NCBI GenBank assembly: GCA_902788365.1
Contig: CADAJN010000002.1
Coordinates: 1 to 64,000 of the forward strand
DNA from: an uncultured Pseudomonadota bacterium
GTDB lineage: Bacteria; Pseudomonadota; Alphaproteobacteria; RF32; CAG-239
Direction of reading: 5' to 3'
Length of the DNA stretch: 64,000 nucleotides
Below, piece after piece: positions 46,801-55,611 of this stretch. Positions within the stretch are counted from its first letter, which is position 1, and each line of letters opens with the position of its first letter. The notes beneath the pieces were generated by a model. It saw only the letters and a list, made by a program, of their open reading frames with translations, was not told the DNA's origin and did not search any database. The translations under genes and the position numbers were made by a program.

Positions 46801-47361
46801 CTATTGGAAAGTCCAAACCAAAGTATTCTCGCGCGGTTGGCACTTTTGCCGCATGGAATAACGTGCAATCGGTAGCGGATTTTCGGCTCCCCAAGCATAT
46901 TCAATCAACTCATTATCATTGATCAGGGTTATTTTTTGCAAAAGCAGCTTGCTTTCTTCACTGACAGGTAATTCGCTTAAATTGATGCAGGCCGATTTAT
47001 TAAGGTGGCGCAACACAATATTAAAGCTCATATCACTCGGCAGACCGGTATCGCCGTCCAAACCTTGACCGATTCGCACATCAAATTCTTCTTTTTTTGC
47101 TAATGTGCCGACAACCAGCTTATCTTCAATAGCCGTATTTGTGGCCAGTTGCCAATATCCCGGTCGGTCGCGGTAAAAATGATGAATTTTCTGTGCGGTG
47201 GCAAAAATGTCGTGTTGCAATTGTTGGTGCGGATTATGAAACACAATATAGCTCAGTGCCGCCAAAACAATAATCAGCGCGCACAAAATAAGCGGCAAAT
47301 GTAACGGCTTAAGTTTTTCAACGACGAGCTTTGTTTTTTGCGTCAGCAGATAGAGTTTCAT
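46801..47361 (-). CDS. PilS-like type IVb pilin or minor pilin, non-canonical N-terminus
   Basis: A 186-residue protein has one membrane helix (about 25-44) after a 24-residue basic start, then a globular periplasmic domain. The domain holds the SACINLSEL-like segment and ends in RQKCQPRE, giving two Cys that could make the C-terminal disulfide loop of type IVb pilins. The order F-x-I-V-L-R-x-L-N-x-S-A-C is pilin-like. There is no Gly/Glu+5 prepilin peptidase site before the helix. It is the last gene of the pil-like operon, after PilR, as PilS is in R64. A pilin or alignment protein is a reasonable guess. Confidence 0.5.
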   Translation of the reverse strand: MKLYLLTQKTKLVVEKLKPLHLPLILCALIIVLAALSYIVFHNPHQQLQHDIFATAQKIHHFYRDRPGYWQLATNTAIEDKLVVGTLAKKEEFDVRIGQGLDGDTGLPSDMSFNIVLRHLNKSACINLSELPVSEESKLLLQKITLINDNELIEYAWGAENPLPIARYSMRQKCQPRENTLVWTFQ

Positions 47362-47363
47362 GA

Positions 47364-48485
47364 TTACATCTTCCCCATTGAGCTGGTGATTTGATCTTGC
47401 ATATCAAACGTGCCAAACACGGCCCATGCGATAATACCTGAAACCATTAACATGGCAAAGGCGTTCATAATTTCGGCTTTTTGTTCAATAACGTAAACCG
47501 ATTCTTCAAGCCAGTCATTGGCCAACTTATCAAGCGCCTCTTCAAAGTTATCCAATTCGGAGTAAATTTTTAAGTCGGCAATAACCTGTTTATCCGGAAA
47601 TTCCTGACCGGCTTTATCTAAGGCTTGACCAAGGTTGTCACCGTTTTTAATGAACATCAGCGCGCCGTCAATACGCTCTTTGAGGTATTTGTTGGAATCG
47701 CGACGCAACGAAGTTAAAGCAATGGATACCGGAACGCCGCCTTTGACCAACGCTGACAGTGCCAATAACCATGTAATACCGGTAAAGATTTTATACAGTG
47801 ACCAAGGCGGAATGCGGTCAAATTTAACCCGAATGCCGCCGGTCCAAATGCCGATGGTAGAATAAATGATGATACCGATGGTTGGCAAAACAGCAAATGC
47901 CATGCGCCAGTGCACCTGAATCCACTCAGATACGTCAATCAATGTTTTTGCCGTACCGGTCCAGCGCGTGTTTGGTGCTGCACTAAGCATTGGCGGCACC
48001 ATGTAAACACCGATGGCATATAAAATAAGCACGGACATCATCATTAAAAACGACGGATAAGCAATAGCGTTTACAATCGGACGAATCATGCGGGTAGAAC
48101 CTTCCGACACTTTAATCAAGTTCAAAAGAGCGCTTTCCAAGTCTGATACATCGCCCACGGAAAGCATTAAACGTTCACGAATCGGAGCCCAACCTTTTAA
48201 GCAGTCAGAGAAAGGATGACCTTCTTGCAAGGCACGTCCCCACATACTCAAAGCAACAGCCATAGGTTCGTTAGGGCGTCGGCCTTCTTCGGATAGACCG
48301 TTATAAATCATTTCCAGCGCATTCATTAACGAAAAACGGTTGCGAAGCAGAGCAGCCAGTTTACGATAGACTTTAAGCCGTTTTTTGTTGGAGAGATTAC
48401 ACATGATTTTGGCATAGGTAATCAACCAGTGATTGGTATTACGCATAGCCTTATTAAACGCAGTTTGTTTTGTAATTTCAGGCAT
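47364..48485 (-). CDS. PilR/GspF-type inner-membrane platform protein
   Basis: A 373-residue protein has three hydrophobic helices and the duplicated GspF layout, with RKLAALLRNRFSLMNALEMIY at about 40-60 and GGVPVSIALTSLRRDSNKYLKERIDGAL in the second half. The segment FAMLMVSGIIAWAV ends the protein. Such platform proteins are partners of the assembly ATPase and anchor pilus growth in the membrane. Start at 48485 has GAGGAG. A longer version to 48533 would overlap pilQ. Five bases before the stop of pilQ it is co-expressed with it. Confidence 0.8.
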   Translation of the reverse strand: MPEITKQTAFNKAMRNTNHWLITYAKIMCNLSNKKRLKVYRKLAALLRNRFSLMNALEMIYNGLSEEGRRPNEPMAVALSMWGRALQEGHPFSDCLKGWAPIRERLMLSVGDVSDLESALLNLIKVSEGSTRMIRPIVNAIAYPSFLMMMSVLILYAIGVYMVPPMLSAAPNTRWTGTAKTLIDVSEWIQVHWRMAFAVLPTIGIIIYSTIGIWTGGIRVKFDRIPPWSLYKIFTGITWLLALSALVKGGVPVSIALTSLRRDSNKYLKERIDGALMFIKNGDNLGQALDKAGQEFPDKQVIADLKIYSELDNFEEALDKLANDWLEESVYVIEQKAEIMNAFAMLMVSGIIAWAVFGTFDMQDQITSSMGKM

Positions 48486-48496
48486 TATCTTCTCCT

Positions 48497-50239
48497 CTAA
48501 TAAATCGGGCGTTGGTCTAACAAACCGCACCAACGTTCAACTTCATCCAAATCCAAATAGCCTTTGAGCATGCGCTCAATAGCGGCTTCACGCAACGGGC
48601 GACCGTTTAATTCGCTGACCCAGTAGTCAATCGCTTCTTTAACGTTATTTTCAACCATATACTTCAAAAAGTGAGCATCGGGAATAATGATTTCCGGCAC
48701 GGAAATACGACCGGTCACCCCTTTATGTTTGCAATATTTGCACCCCGGACCGCGTAAGTATGTGTTTTCAATACCGTAATCACCCAACGCGGTTTTAAGG
48801 CGCTTATATGAAGCATCATTCATTCTTTCTTTTACGGAAACGCGACAATAAGGGCAAATGGTGCGGAATAAACGTTGTGAAATCAAACCTTTCATAATTT
48901 CCGGATCACTTAACATAAACGGTTGAACGCCCATATCGCGCAAACGGGTAACAATTGCCGGTGCCGAGTTGGCGTGCAAAGTTGACCACACACTGTGACC
49001 GGACAATGCGCCCTTAAACACCAAACCGGCGGCGGAAAGTGAACGAATTTCACCGACCATCATAACGTCTGGATCGGAACGTAATGCAGCAGCCAATGCT
49101 TTATTGAATTCTTCATCTTTTTCTTCTTCGGAGTTAGCATTGGTTACCGGCATTTGTCGCGCGCCGGGAATAGGGTATTCAGGCGGATCTTCCACGGTAA
49201 TTACGTTAATTTCGCCGTTACGCTCCTGAATAAGTTTAATCAGGTTACGTTGCAATGTTGTGGATTTTCCGGAACCGGTCGGACCGGCAATAATATTCAA
49301 GCCCACAGCAGTGGCGCGTAAACGATAAAAAAGCTCTAATTCGCGGTCGCCTAAGCCAAGAGAGCGCAAGTCGCTGTTACCATTTGGGTTATCATCGGCG
49401 TATAACATACGCATAACTAAATATTGCGAGCCAAACGCAACAGGGTTAAATTGCAAACGAATGGCGAGCACATTATGCGGTAGTTTAAGCTTGCCGTCGG
49501 TGCCGCGCAGAGGGGTGGACCCCAGTTTTTGGGCACCTTGAAATTCGTTTTGAGCATAGTTGGCATCGGAAATATCAGATGATGCAAATGCCGCACGCAC
49601 AAAAGCTTCACCCCAATCTTTAGAATATTCAAGTTCGCGCTCCATCATGCCGTTAGAGCGGAACAAAACCACAGATGAGTCACCGACAATCACGTGAATA
49701 TCTGATACTTTTTTGGCGGCAGCACGTGTAATCACGCTCAAAAAGTCAATCTGCATTTGATATTCGGAGGTTTCCTCGGCCGAAATATTGATTTGGCCGG
49801 TGCCGCGTTCGGCAAATGCGTAAATAGCCGAAATAACCTGCGCCGAAACATATTCCGGCGGATTCATCATAATTTTGCGACGTTTGGCAATAGCGGTAAA
49901 GTTCAGCACCTTACCGTCAAAACGGTGCTCTTTATCAATTAAATAAGTGCCATCGGAGAACAGTGCCAACATGTGGCGTGTTTCTTCATCAATGGTTATT
50001 TCACCGTCGGCAATTGTAACAAGTTTATTGTCGTTGGCAAATAAACGTTCAAGAATATTTTCTGCTTTAACTTCTTGGCGTTTTTCTTGAATAATATCCG
50101 ATTGTTTTTGTTCCGGAGGCGGTGTATCAACAACCGCGGCGGCAGCTGCGGCAACAACGGAGGCAGAATCGGAAGGGGCGGCGTTAACCCGCGACGTCGC
50201 CTGTTGTGATTTAGATAAATTTACAATCTCATCTGCCAT
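48497..50239 (-). CDS. PilQ/GspE-type pilus-assembly ATPase
   Basis: A 580-residue ATPase with an Ala/Gln-rich start (about 1-50), a regulatory domain, and an ATPase core. Walker A is GPTGSGKSTT (about 318-327), followed by the Asp box TVEDPPEYP, Walker B VMMVGEIRS, and the His box STLHAN. The tetracysteine zinc motif CPYC...CKYC (about 464-505) is typical of GspE/PilB and R64 PilQ. It drives pilus assembly from the cytoplasm. The start follows GGAAAAG. It is preceded by PilP and followed by PilR, the R64 order. Confidence 0.88.
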   Translation of the reverse strand: MADEIVNLSKSQQATSRVNAAPSDSASVVAAAAAAVVDTPPPEQKQSDIIQEKRQEVKAENILERLFANDNKLVTIADGEITIDEETRHMLALFSDGTYLIDKEHRFDGKVLNFTAIAKRRKIMMNPPEYVSAQVISAIYAFAERGTGQINISAEETSEYQMQIDFLSVITRAAAKKVSDIHVIVGDSSVVLFRSNGMMERELEYSKDWGEAFVRAAFASSDISDANYAQNEFQGAQKLGSTPLRGTDGKLKLPHNVLAIRLQFNPVAFGSQYLVMRMLYADDNPNGNSDLRSLGLGDRELELFYRLRATAVGLNIIAGPTGSGKSTTLQRNLIKLIQERNGEINVITVEDPPEYPIPGARQMPVTNANSEEEKDEEFNKALAAALRSDPDVMMVGEIRSLSAAGLVFKGALSGHSVWSTLHANSAPAIVTRLRDMGVQPFMLSDPEIMKGLISQRLFRTICPYCRVSVKERMNDASYKRLKTALGDYGIENTYLRGPGCKYCKHKGVTGRISVPEIIIPDAHFLKYMVENNVKEAIDYWVSELNGRPLREAAIERMLKGYLDLDEVERWCGLLDQRPIY

Positions 50240-50248
50240 TCTTTTCCA

Positions 50249-51970
50249 CTATTGCACAAACATACCTTGGCTAAAGGACATGGATGTAGAAGCTTTTGAT
50301 TTACGACTGTCCAAAACCTTTTTGTTTGCCTTACTGTTATGAAGCTTTTTATTACCGTCATTTGCAGCCGGAGTTATTTTCGGTTTTCCGAAAGATACAG
50401 GTTCAGCCTCCGATTCGCTCTCCGTTTGTTTGTTTTTCAGTCCGATGGTCATCGGTTGCATTGGTTCTTTTTCAATATTTTCCTGCATTTTTTCAGAATC
50501 GGTAAAGGTTGCGCGAGGTTCGTATTCCATGATTGAACCGCCCGGATACAAGTAAGTCTTGGAACCGTTACTGTCAAAGGCAATATATTTTTCGGTAATT
50601 GACAAGACGACTTCGCCCCCTTTCAAAACAGATCCTTTGTGAATGGTAAAGGTTGTGCCTTCACGGTTCACAATTTTGGCCACAATTTCATTACCTTTAC
50701 CGGTAATATCCATTATAGCATATTCTTCGGAAATATCAACAGAATGCGGAGTTGGCGCTAAATTACCCACACCGGCTGCCGCAAACGGGTTAGCATTTGC
50801 CGATGCTGCGGCTGCAGCATTGCTCTTTAAGTCACGCATACGCATTTCACTGTCTAAGATATCTTTTTTGAGTTGTTTGATTTGCGCATTGAGAGACGAT
50901 AATAATTTTTGGTGATTCTGCATAGCATCTTTTGCCGTGTCAGACAAAGTAACTGATTTTGTTTGCAAATCGGCCAATTTTGTTTCAATGGTTGCAATCA
51001 GCTCTTTGCGTTCATCTTCAAGCTCGTGGATGCGACCTTGTAACTGCGCGTTTTTCTCAATCCACTTTTGATTCATAACGAGCATTTCGTTCATATAGTC
51101 ATTCAGCAATCTGTTCTGACGCACTTTTTCAAGTTCAATTTCTTTTTCTTTTAATTTTTCTTGAGCCGCAATCAGTTTGGCTTTGCGTTCGGCTTCCATA
51201 TCCTTGAGTTTTTGCTCTTCGGCTAAACGACGAGCTTCAGCCTCAAGACGCGCCTGTTGACGTGCGTTGCGCAGAGCTTCAACACGATTTTTCAGTTCTT
51301 CACGCTTCAATTCCAAGTTCAAAATAGTGGTTTGTTTTTCAATATTTGACATTTGATTAAATAAATCATTATCAACTTTTGAAAGAATGGCATTACCGAA
51401 GTTTTCAAACGGTGAATCAGGCGTAGCCAATGCATCATCGGAAGTCTCTTGCATTTGCTGTGGAGCGGAAGCTATGACTTGCGATGCAGCTGTTTTCGGG
51501 GCCGGAGTTTCTTTGATATCGGTTTTCAAATCCTCTTCTTCATCAAACCCCTCCATAGAGGCAAGCAGTCCGTCATTTTCGGCTTCTGGGGTATCATCGG
51601 CCGAAGATATGGTTTCATCTTCCACCAAGTCCGTAACATCAATATCTTCTTCATCATCTACATCTTCATTTAAAAAATCGTCAGTCGGTGCCATATGGTC
51701 AGATACCGAAACATTGATTTTAACGTCGGATTTTTGCTGTTGCGGGTCAGCTTCAACATCGGAGGTTTCTGCTGCAATATCATCTAAGAAAGACGCATCT
51801 TCTTGTGGTGCCGCCTGAGCATCTGGGGCACCCGCATCTTGCTCAGCAAGAACTGTTGCCGGTGTTGGCGCCGCGTTATCTTCAGCGTAACCGGCATGTG
51901 TCATAGCCATTGTTGCCGCAAACGACAGAGCAATAACGACTAAATATTTATTTTTCAGATTATAATTCAT
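50249..51970 (-). CDS. PilP-like periplasmic protein with long acidic coiled-coil region
   Basis: A 573-residue secreted protein (signal peptide ~1-28, ending HAGYA) starts with an acidic, Asp/Glu-rich region (about 30-190). A coiled coil follows (about 205-380, e.g. ARQQARLEAEARRLAEEQKLKDM). The PilP-type C-terminal beta domain (about 410-490) holds GNEIVAKIVNREGTTFTIHKG and IAFDSNGSKTYLYPGG. R64 PilP is far shorter (~150 residues), so the N-terminal extension is notable. PilP couples the inner membrane to the secretin. It overlaps pilO by 11 bases. Confidence 0.7.
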   Translation of the reverse strand: MNYNLKNKYLVVIALSFAATMAMTHAGYAEDNAAPTPATVLAEQDAGAPDAQAAPQEDASFLDDIAAETSDVEADPQQQKSDVKINVSVSDHMAPTDDFLNEDVDDEEDIDVTDLVEDETISSADDTPEAENDGLLASMEGFDEEEDLKTDIKETPAPKTAASQVIASAPQQMQETSDDALATPDSPFENFGNAILSKVDNDLFNQMSNIEKQTTILNLELKREELKNRVEALRNARQQARLEAEARRLAEEQKLKDMEAERKAKLIAAQEKLKEKEIELEKVRQNRLLNDYMNEMLVMNQKWIEKNAQLQGRIHELEDERKELIATIETKLADLQTKSVTLSDTAKDAMQNHQKLLSSLNAQIKQLKKDILDSEMRMRDLKSNAAAAASANANPFAAAGVGNLAPTPHSVDISEEYAIMDITGKGNEIVAKIVNREGTTFTIHKGSVLKGGEVVLSITEKYIAFDSNGSKTYLYPGGSIMEYEPRATFTDSEKMQENIEKEPMQPMTIGLKNKQTESESEAEPVSFGKPKITPAANDGNKKLHNSKANKKVLDSRKSKASTSMSFSQGMFVQ

Positions 51971-53213
51971 AAATATCTCCTATGTAATTCCAAACACCGC
52001 TGACAGGGTTATATGTCACCGAATTGATGGTTAATCCCGAAAATTTCATTAATAATTCAATCCAATTAAGCGGATCATTTTTTGAGTCTATACGAATGCC
52101 GACCAAGTTATAACTGGTGCCTCGTGGCGAAACCCATGTTTTGTGTTCCACACCGATGCGAATGCCTAAAGTTTGGTTTAAGTCATTCAAAATATTGGTT
52201 AAATCTTGTTCGCTGTATTCCGGTGGCGAGTTCAATGTGCTGACTTCTTCAATCGGTAATGTAACCATAAAGGTATTGCCGTCACTGGAAATGGCGCGTG
52301 AAGAAAATTCTACGCCGGAAACGTTTAAGGCCTGTTCCATCCAAGTCATACGTCCCACGCGACGTCGCCATGAGGTAACAATGCCGCTGTCAGGTGTGCA
52401 AGTAACGCCCTCAATTTGCCAACCGGGGGTCAAAATGGAAACCACTTTTTTAATGCCGGTGTAGCAGTTTTTCATCACATCAACCGGATTATATAGTTTT
52501 TCCCATGGCTTTGGTTCAGGCGGAATATATGAAGGTATTTCAATTTGCCGAACTGGAGCAATAACCGGTGCAGTCGGTGCGGTAAAGAACATACTCTTTA
52601 AGCTGGAATATGCAAACCATAAAATAATGGAAAAGCCGACAATAATAACCGCCAACATAATCATATCGTTATTTGCGCTGATGCTGGTAAGTTTGATTTG
52701 TAAACCTTTTTCCAGCATTGGCGCCAGAGGATCATCGCGTGTTTCATCAATACCCCATTCGGCCGGCGCAAACAAAGCATCCCAATCCGGCACGGCAAGC
52801 ATTGAAATAAACTGATCTTTAGCGTCTTTTTCGTTAACGAACAGGGTATCACCGTCAGAAAGAATAACGTCGTTTCTGAAACAGATATACCACCATCCGC
52901 CTTCAACTTTGAATACGCCTAAAAAGGAGGTAACGTTGCCGAGGCTGCTGACCAATGCAACGGCGGCCGACGGAATACCGCGTGTAAAACCTTGCGATGA
53001 AGCGGCCAGACCAAATTGCGAAGATTTGCCTTTGCGCGCCACATACAAGTCTGCGCCTTCCAAAATATTTTCGGCGGCTTCCTTGACTTCCGGCAGAGGA
53101 TTGTCTTCGTTTAGCAGCGGCTGCCAAAACAGGCTGGCAGCATAAGTCTTGCCGTCAATAACGAAGGACGATTTCCACGCCTTTTCTTCTGTTTGTTGTT
53201 CTTGCTCAGCCAC
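51960..53213 (-). CDS. PilO-like inner-membrane protein of type IVb pili
   Basis: A 417-residue protein has a soluble N-terminal domain (about 10-175, with GGWWYICFRNDVILSDGDTLF), one membrane helix (about 184-202), and a periplasmic domain with two ferredoxin-like halves (about 235-417). Its layout matches type IVb PilO/TcpD/BfpL-type proteins. It should form the inner-membrane ring that binds PilP and the secretin. The start is GTG at 53213, supported by AAGGAGAG. It lies between PilN and PilP, as in R64. Confidence 0.7.
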   Translation of the reverse strand: MAEQEQQTEEKAWKSSFVIDGKTYAASLFWQPLLNEDNPLPEVKEAAENILEGADLYVARKGKSSQFGLAASSQGFTRGIPSAAVALVSSLGNVTSFLGVFKVEGGWWYICFRNDVILSDGDTLFVNEKDAKDQFISMLAVPDWDALFAPAEWGIDETRDDPLAPMLEKGLQIKLTSISANNDMIMLAVIIVGFSIILWFAYSSLKSMFFTAPTAPVIAPVRQIEIPSYIPPEPKPWEKLYNPVDVMKNCYTGIKKVVSILTPGWQIEGVTCTPDSGIVTSWRRRVGRMTWMEQALNVSGVEFSSRAISSDGNTFMVTLPIEEVSTLNSPPEYSEQDLTNILNDLNQTLGIRIGVEHKTWVSPRGTSYNLVGIRIDSKNDPLNWIELLMKFSGLTINSVTYNPVSGVWNYIGDIYEL

Positions 53214-53232
53214 TGGTGCTCTCCTTAACAGA

Positions 53233-54855
53233 TTAGTCGTTCATTCTTGATTCTGGTGATAACGGTGATTCCAAAACCACCGGTGTTAACATAATAACCA
53301 AAATTGTTCTGTCGCGCGCTGCGGTTTGCGAACCACCCAACATCATGTTATCCGGCGAACCGACACCTTGCTTGTCGGCTTCTTCGGTAACCCGTTCAAA
53401 GCCGGCTAAAATCAAAGTTTCGCCCGATTTCATAGCCACTTCTTGTGTAAAGCCGCGAGTTTCAATCTTCGGATTTTGAATGTATTCGCTCTTTTCATCG
53501 TCGTCATTACTGCTACTTTCTTCGTCTTTACTGCCTGTTGATGATACCAACGGAACGGTTTCCAAATCCAGCAGATCAGCCAAAGTCAAGTTAAAGAACA
53601 TTAAGATACGACCATGGTCCAAAATACGCGGTAAGACGCTCATGGTAAAGCCGGTCTCAATTTCTTCAGTTTCAACCGAAATATCATAGGTATCAGAATC
53701 GCCGCTGTTAGTCTTGGTCAACTGCGAAATGTATTTCTGTGTTCTGACCACCTGAATCGGCGCCGGTTTGTTATTCACGGTCGTGACCGTGCCACTGGTA
53801 ACCAAATTGGTATGACCTTCTTGTGACAAAGCATTTACGGCAGCATCAACGGTCCAGTGTTTAGAGCTGATGCCCAAGGTTAAGTTACTCATGGCATCGC
53901 CGATATTACCGGATGAAGATGCGGCAATTTGTTTGAGTGATCCTTTGTTCATAAATACGGTAGCTATATCTAAGCCGTATTTATCTGTGTTAGAAATGTT
54001 AACCTGCAAAACTTTAACGCTGATGGCTACTTGTTTTGAAATGCGCGCATTTTGCTCATTGATGTATTTAGCAATACGTTTGATATCGGTCGGGGTTGCC
54101 GTTACGGTAATTGTGCCGGCCGCCTTATCCAAGGTTAACGTAGAGTTCTCACTGGCCATAGAGCGGATAGTGTTTTCAATGTTGCCCCACATATCCATGC
54201 CATCAACCGAGCTGGATTGCGAAATGCTGGCCGAGCCGCCTTCACCGCCCACGGAAACGCTTAACGACGGATTGGTCGGTAACGAATATAACACAAACGT
54301 TTTGGTAATGTATTTGTAAAAGTAAATTTCCTTCTTTTCATATTTCCACCACACACCGAAACGGTTGGCAACTTCGTCTAACAAGCCACTGATCGGACCT
54401 TTATAATTAACAAGCATGCGGGTTGAATCGGTCCATTGTGCGCCCAAATCGGACATGGCCGGTTCGTTGTTATCGCCGTTGGCAATCACGGTTTCTTCCA
54501 ATTCCGGTGCATATCTGACCGAAAGAGAAGTAATTTTGTTAATCATGCTGCCGATTTCAAACAATGTAATAGGTCGGTTGCTGATGAGCGTAATACCGTC
54601 TTTGGCTTCCAAATAAGACGGGATCGGTTCGCCTTCAAATTCAACGCTACTCGTATCACCGAGCCAAATATCGTTTTTAACGCGAACGACATCGTCCGGT
54701 ATAGGCTCTCCAGGCATAGACGCTTTTTGCTTTAAGTCTAAAGCGTGTTCAGCCTCTTTGGCCATCTGATCATCCAACTCCGGCGAGATGGAGCAGGCAA
54801 CAGTAATGCCTACTATGCCGACAACGGCTAATTTTAACAAATTAATCATACGCAT
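53233..54855 (-). CDS. PilN-type secretin lipoprotein of type IVb pili
   Basis: A 540-residue outer-membrane channel. A lipobox (GITVAC) at about residue 21 suits PilN/BfpB-type lipoprotein secretins. An STN-like N domain follows (about 80-125), a short N1 domain (about 210-290) and the secretin barrel (about 330-540), with TVTTVNNKPAPIQVVR and GFTMSVLPRILDHGRI, then KSGETLILAGFERV. An acidic Ser/Asp insert (about 460-475) sits in an external loop. The ATG at 54855 has GGAGG six bases upstream. A longer frame to 54936 would sit inside the TcpQ gene. It overlaps that gene by 14 bases. Confidence 0.88.
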   Translation of the reverse strand: MRMINLLKLAVVGIVGITVACSISPELDDQMAKEAEHALDLKQKASMPGEPIPDDVVRVKNDIWLGDTSSVEFEGEPIPSYLEAKDGITLISNRPITLFEIGSMINKITSLSVRYAPELEETVIANGDNNEPAMSDLGAQWTDSTRMLVNYKGPISGLLDEVANRFGVWWKYEKKEIYFYKYITKTFVLYSLPTNPSLSVSVGGEGGSASISQSSSVDGMDMWGNIENTIRSMASENSTLTLDKAAGTITVTATPTDIKRIAKYINEQNARISKQVAISVKVLQVNISNTDKYGLDIATVFMNKGSLKQIAASSSGNIGDAMSNLTLGISSKHWTVDAAVNALSQEGHTNLVTSGTVTTVNNKPAPIQVVRTQKYISQLTKTNSGDSDTYDISVETEEIETGFTMSVLPRILDHGRILMFFNLTLADLLDLETVPLVSSTGSKDEESSSNDDDEKSEYIQNPKIETRGFTQEVAMKSGETLILAGFERVTEEADKQGVGSPDNMMLGGSQTAARDRTILVIMLTPVVLESPLSPESRMND

Positions 54856-55564
54856 TTTCATCCTCCATTGTTTGAATAACCAGAACGCGATTGCCTTTAT
54901 AGAAAGTGGCAATCGGTGCCGGTCTGGCGCGGGCAAAAGCTCTGACTAAAGCAGAGGCTACATCGGCAAAGCTGCCGCGGAACATAGCACCGGCATTTAA
55001 AGTATAGTTGCGGTTGGTATTCCAAATCAGCCGCCAGCCGGATTCGTCGCACCATTGCGTCAGTAATTCTTTTAAGCTTTGGCCTTCTTCTGCCAACCAA
55101 TCGCGGTTTTCGTCTTCTTCAACCGATTGCATACCGGTAACACCGCTTGATTGCAGACCGCTCGGATTGGTGGTATCAGCCGCGACTTGGGCTTCATAGT
55201 CAATCACTTCATTGTCTATGCTTGGCGGAATTGACGCCGAAATGTTATTGCCGGCGCCGGCCTGTGTAATACGATGATCGCGCGGCGTTCTCTCGCCATA
55301 TTCGCGGAAATCGGCCGCCGTGCGGGTATAACTGACCGGTGCGCCGTCATGGCATTCACTGTAGCCATCCGCGTTTTCCGTGCATACGGCGGTGTATTCC
55401 TGATTGCTGGTGCAAATGCCGTTGGCGCATTCCGCACCATAAGCGGCTGCTTCAGCCGGCGGTTGTTGATAAGTAACGCAACCGGACAATGTAGCCAGAC
55501 AAATAAACAGACTGCTGATCACATATCCTTTTTGCATCAAATAACTTTCTAAACTGTTTTTCAT
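54842..55564 (-). CDS. TcpQ-domain lipoprotein (PilL/DotD-like)
   Basis: A 240-residue lipoprotein with lipobox LSGC (about 26-29), a Cys-containing linker (about 35-80, with CANGICTSN, CTENADGYSEC) and a C-terminal TcpQ/secretin-N-like domain (about 160-235). The latter includes QSLKELLTQWCDESGWRLIW and FADVASALVRAF. Such domains bind the secretin and mediate its targeting, as PilL, TcpQ and DotD do. AGGAAAA precedes the ATG. It overlaps pilN and is 48 bases downstream of the OmpA-like gene. Confidence 0.72.
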   Translation of the reverse strand: MKNSLESYLMQKGYVISSLFICLATLSGCVTYQQPPAEAAAYGAECANGICTSNQEYTAVCTENADGYSECHDGAPVSYTRTAADFREYGERTPRDHRITQAGAGNNISASIPPSIDNEVIDYEAQVAADTTNPSGLQSSGVTGMQSVEEDENRDWLAEEGQSLKELLTQWCDESGWRLIWNTNRNYTLNAGAMFRGSFADVASALVRAFARARPAPIATFYKGNRVLVIQTMEDENAYD

Positions 55565-55611
55565 CGTATTTTCCTATAATACATGTTAAAATTAAAAGAG
55601 CAAGCTCAAGT

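Noticed and set aside
53233..54936. Secretin with an N-terminal extension to 54936
   Set aside because: The extension lies inside the TcpQ gene and would remove the lipobox signal from the N-terminus. The ATG at 54855 has a good ribosome site.
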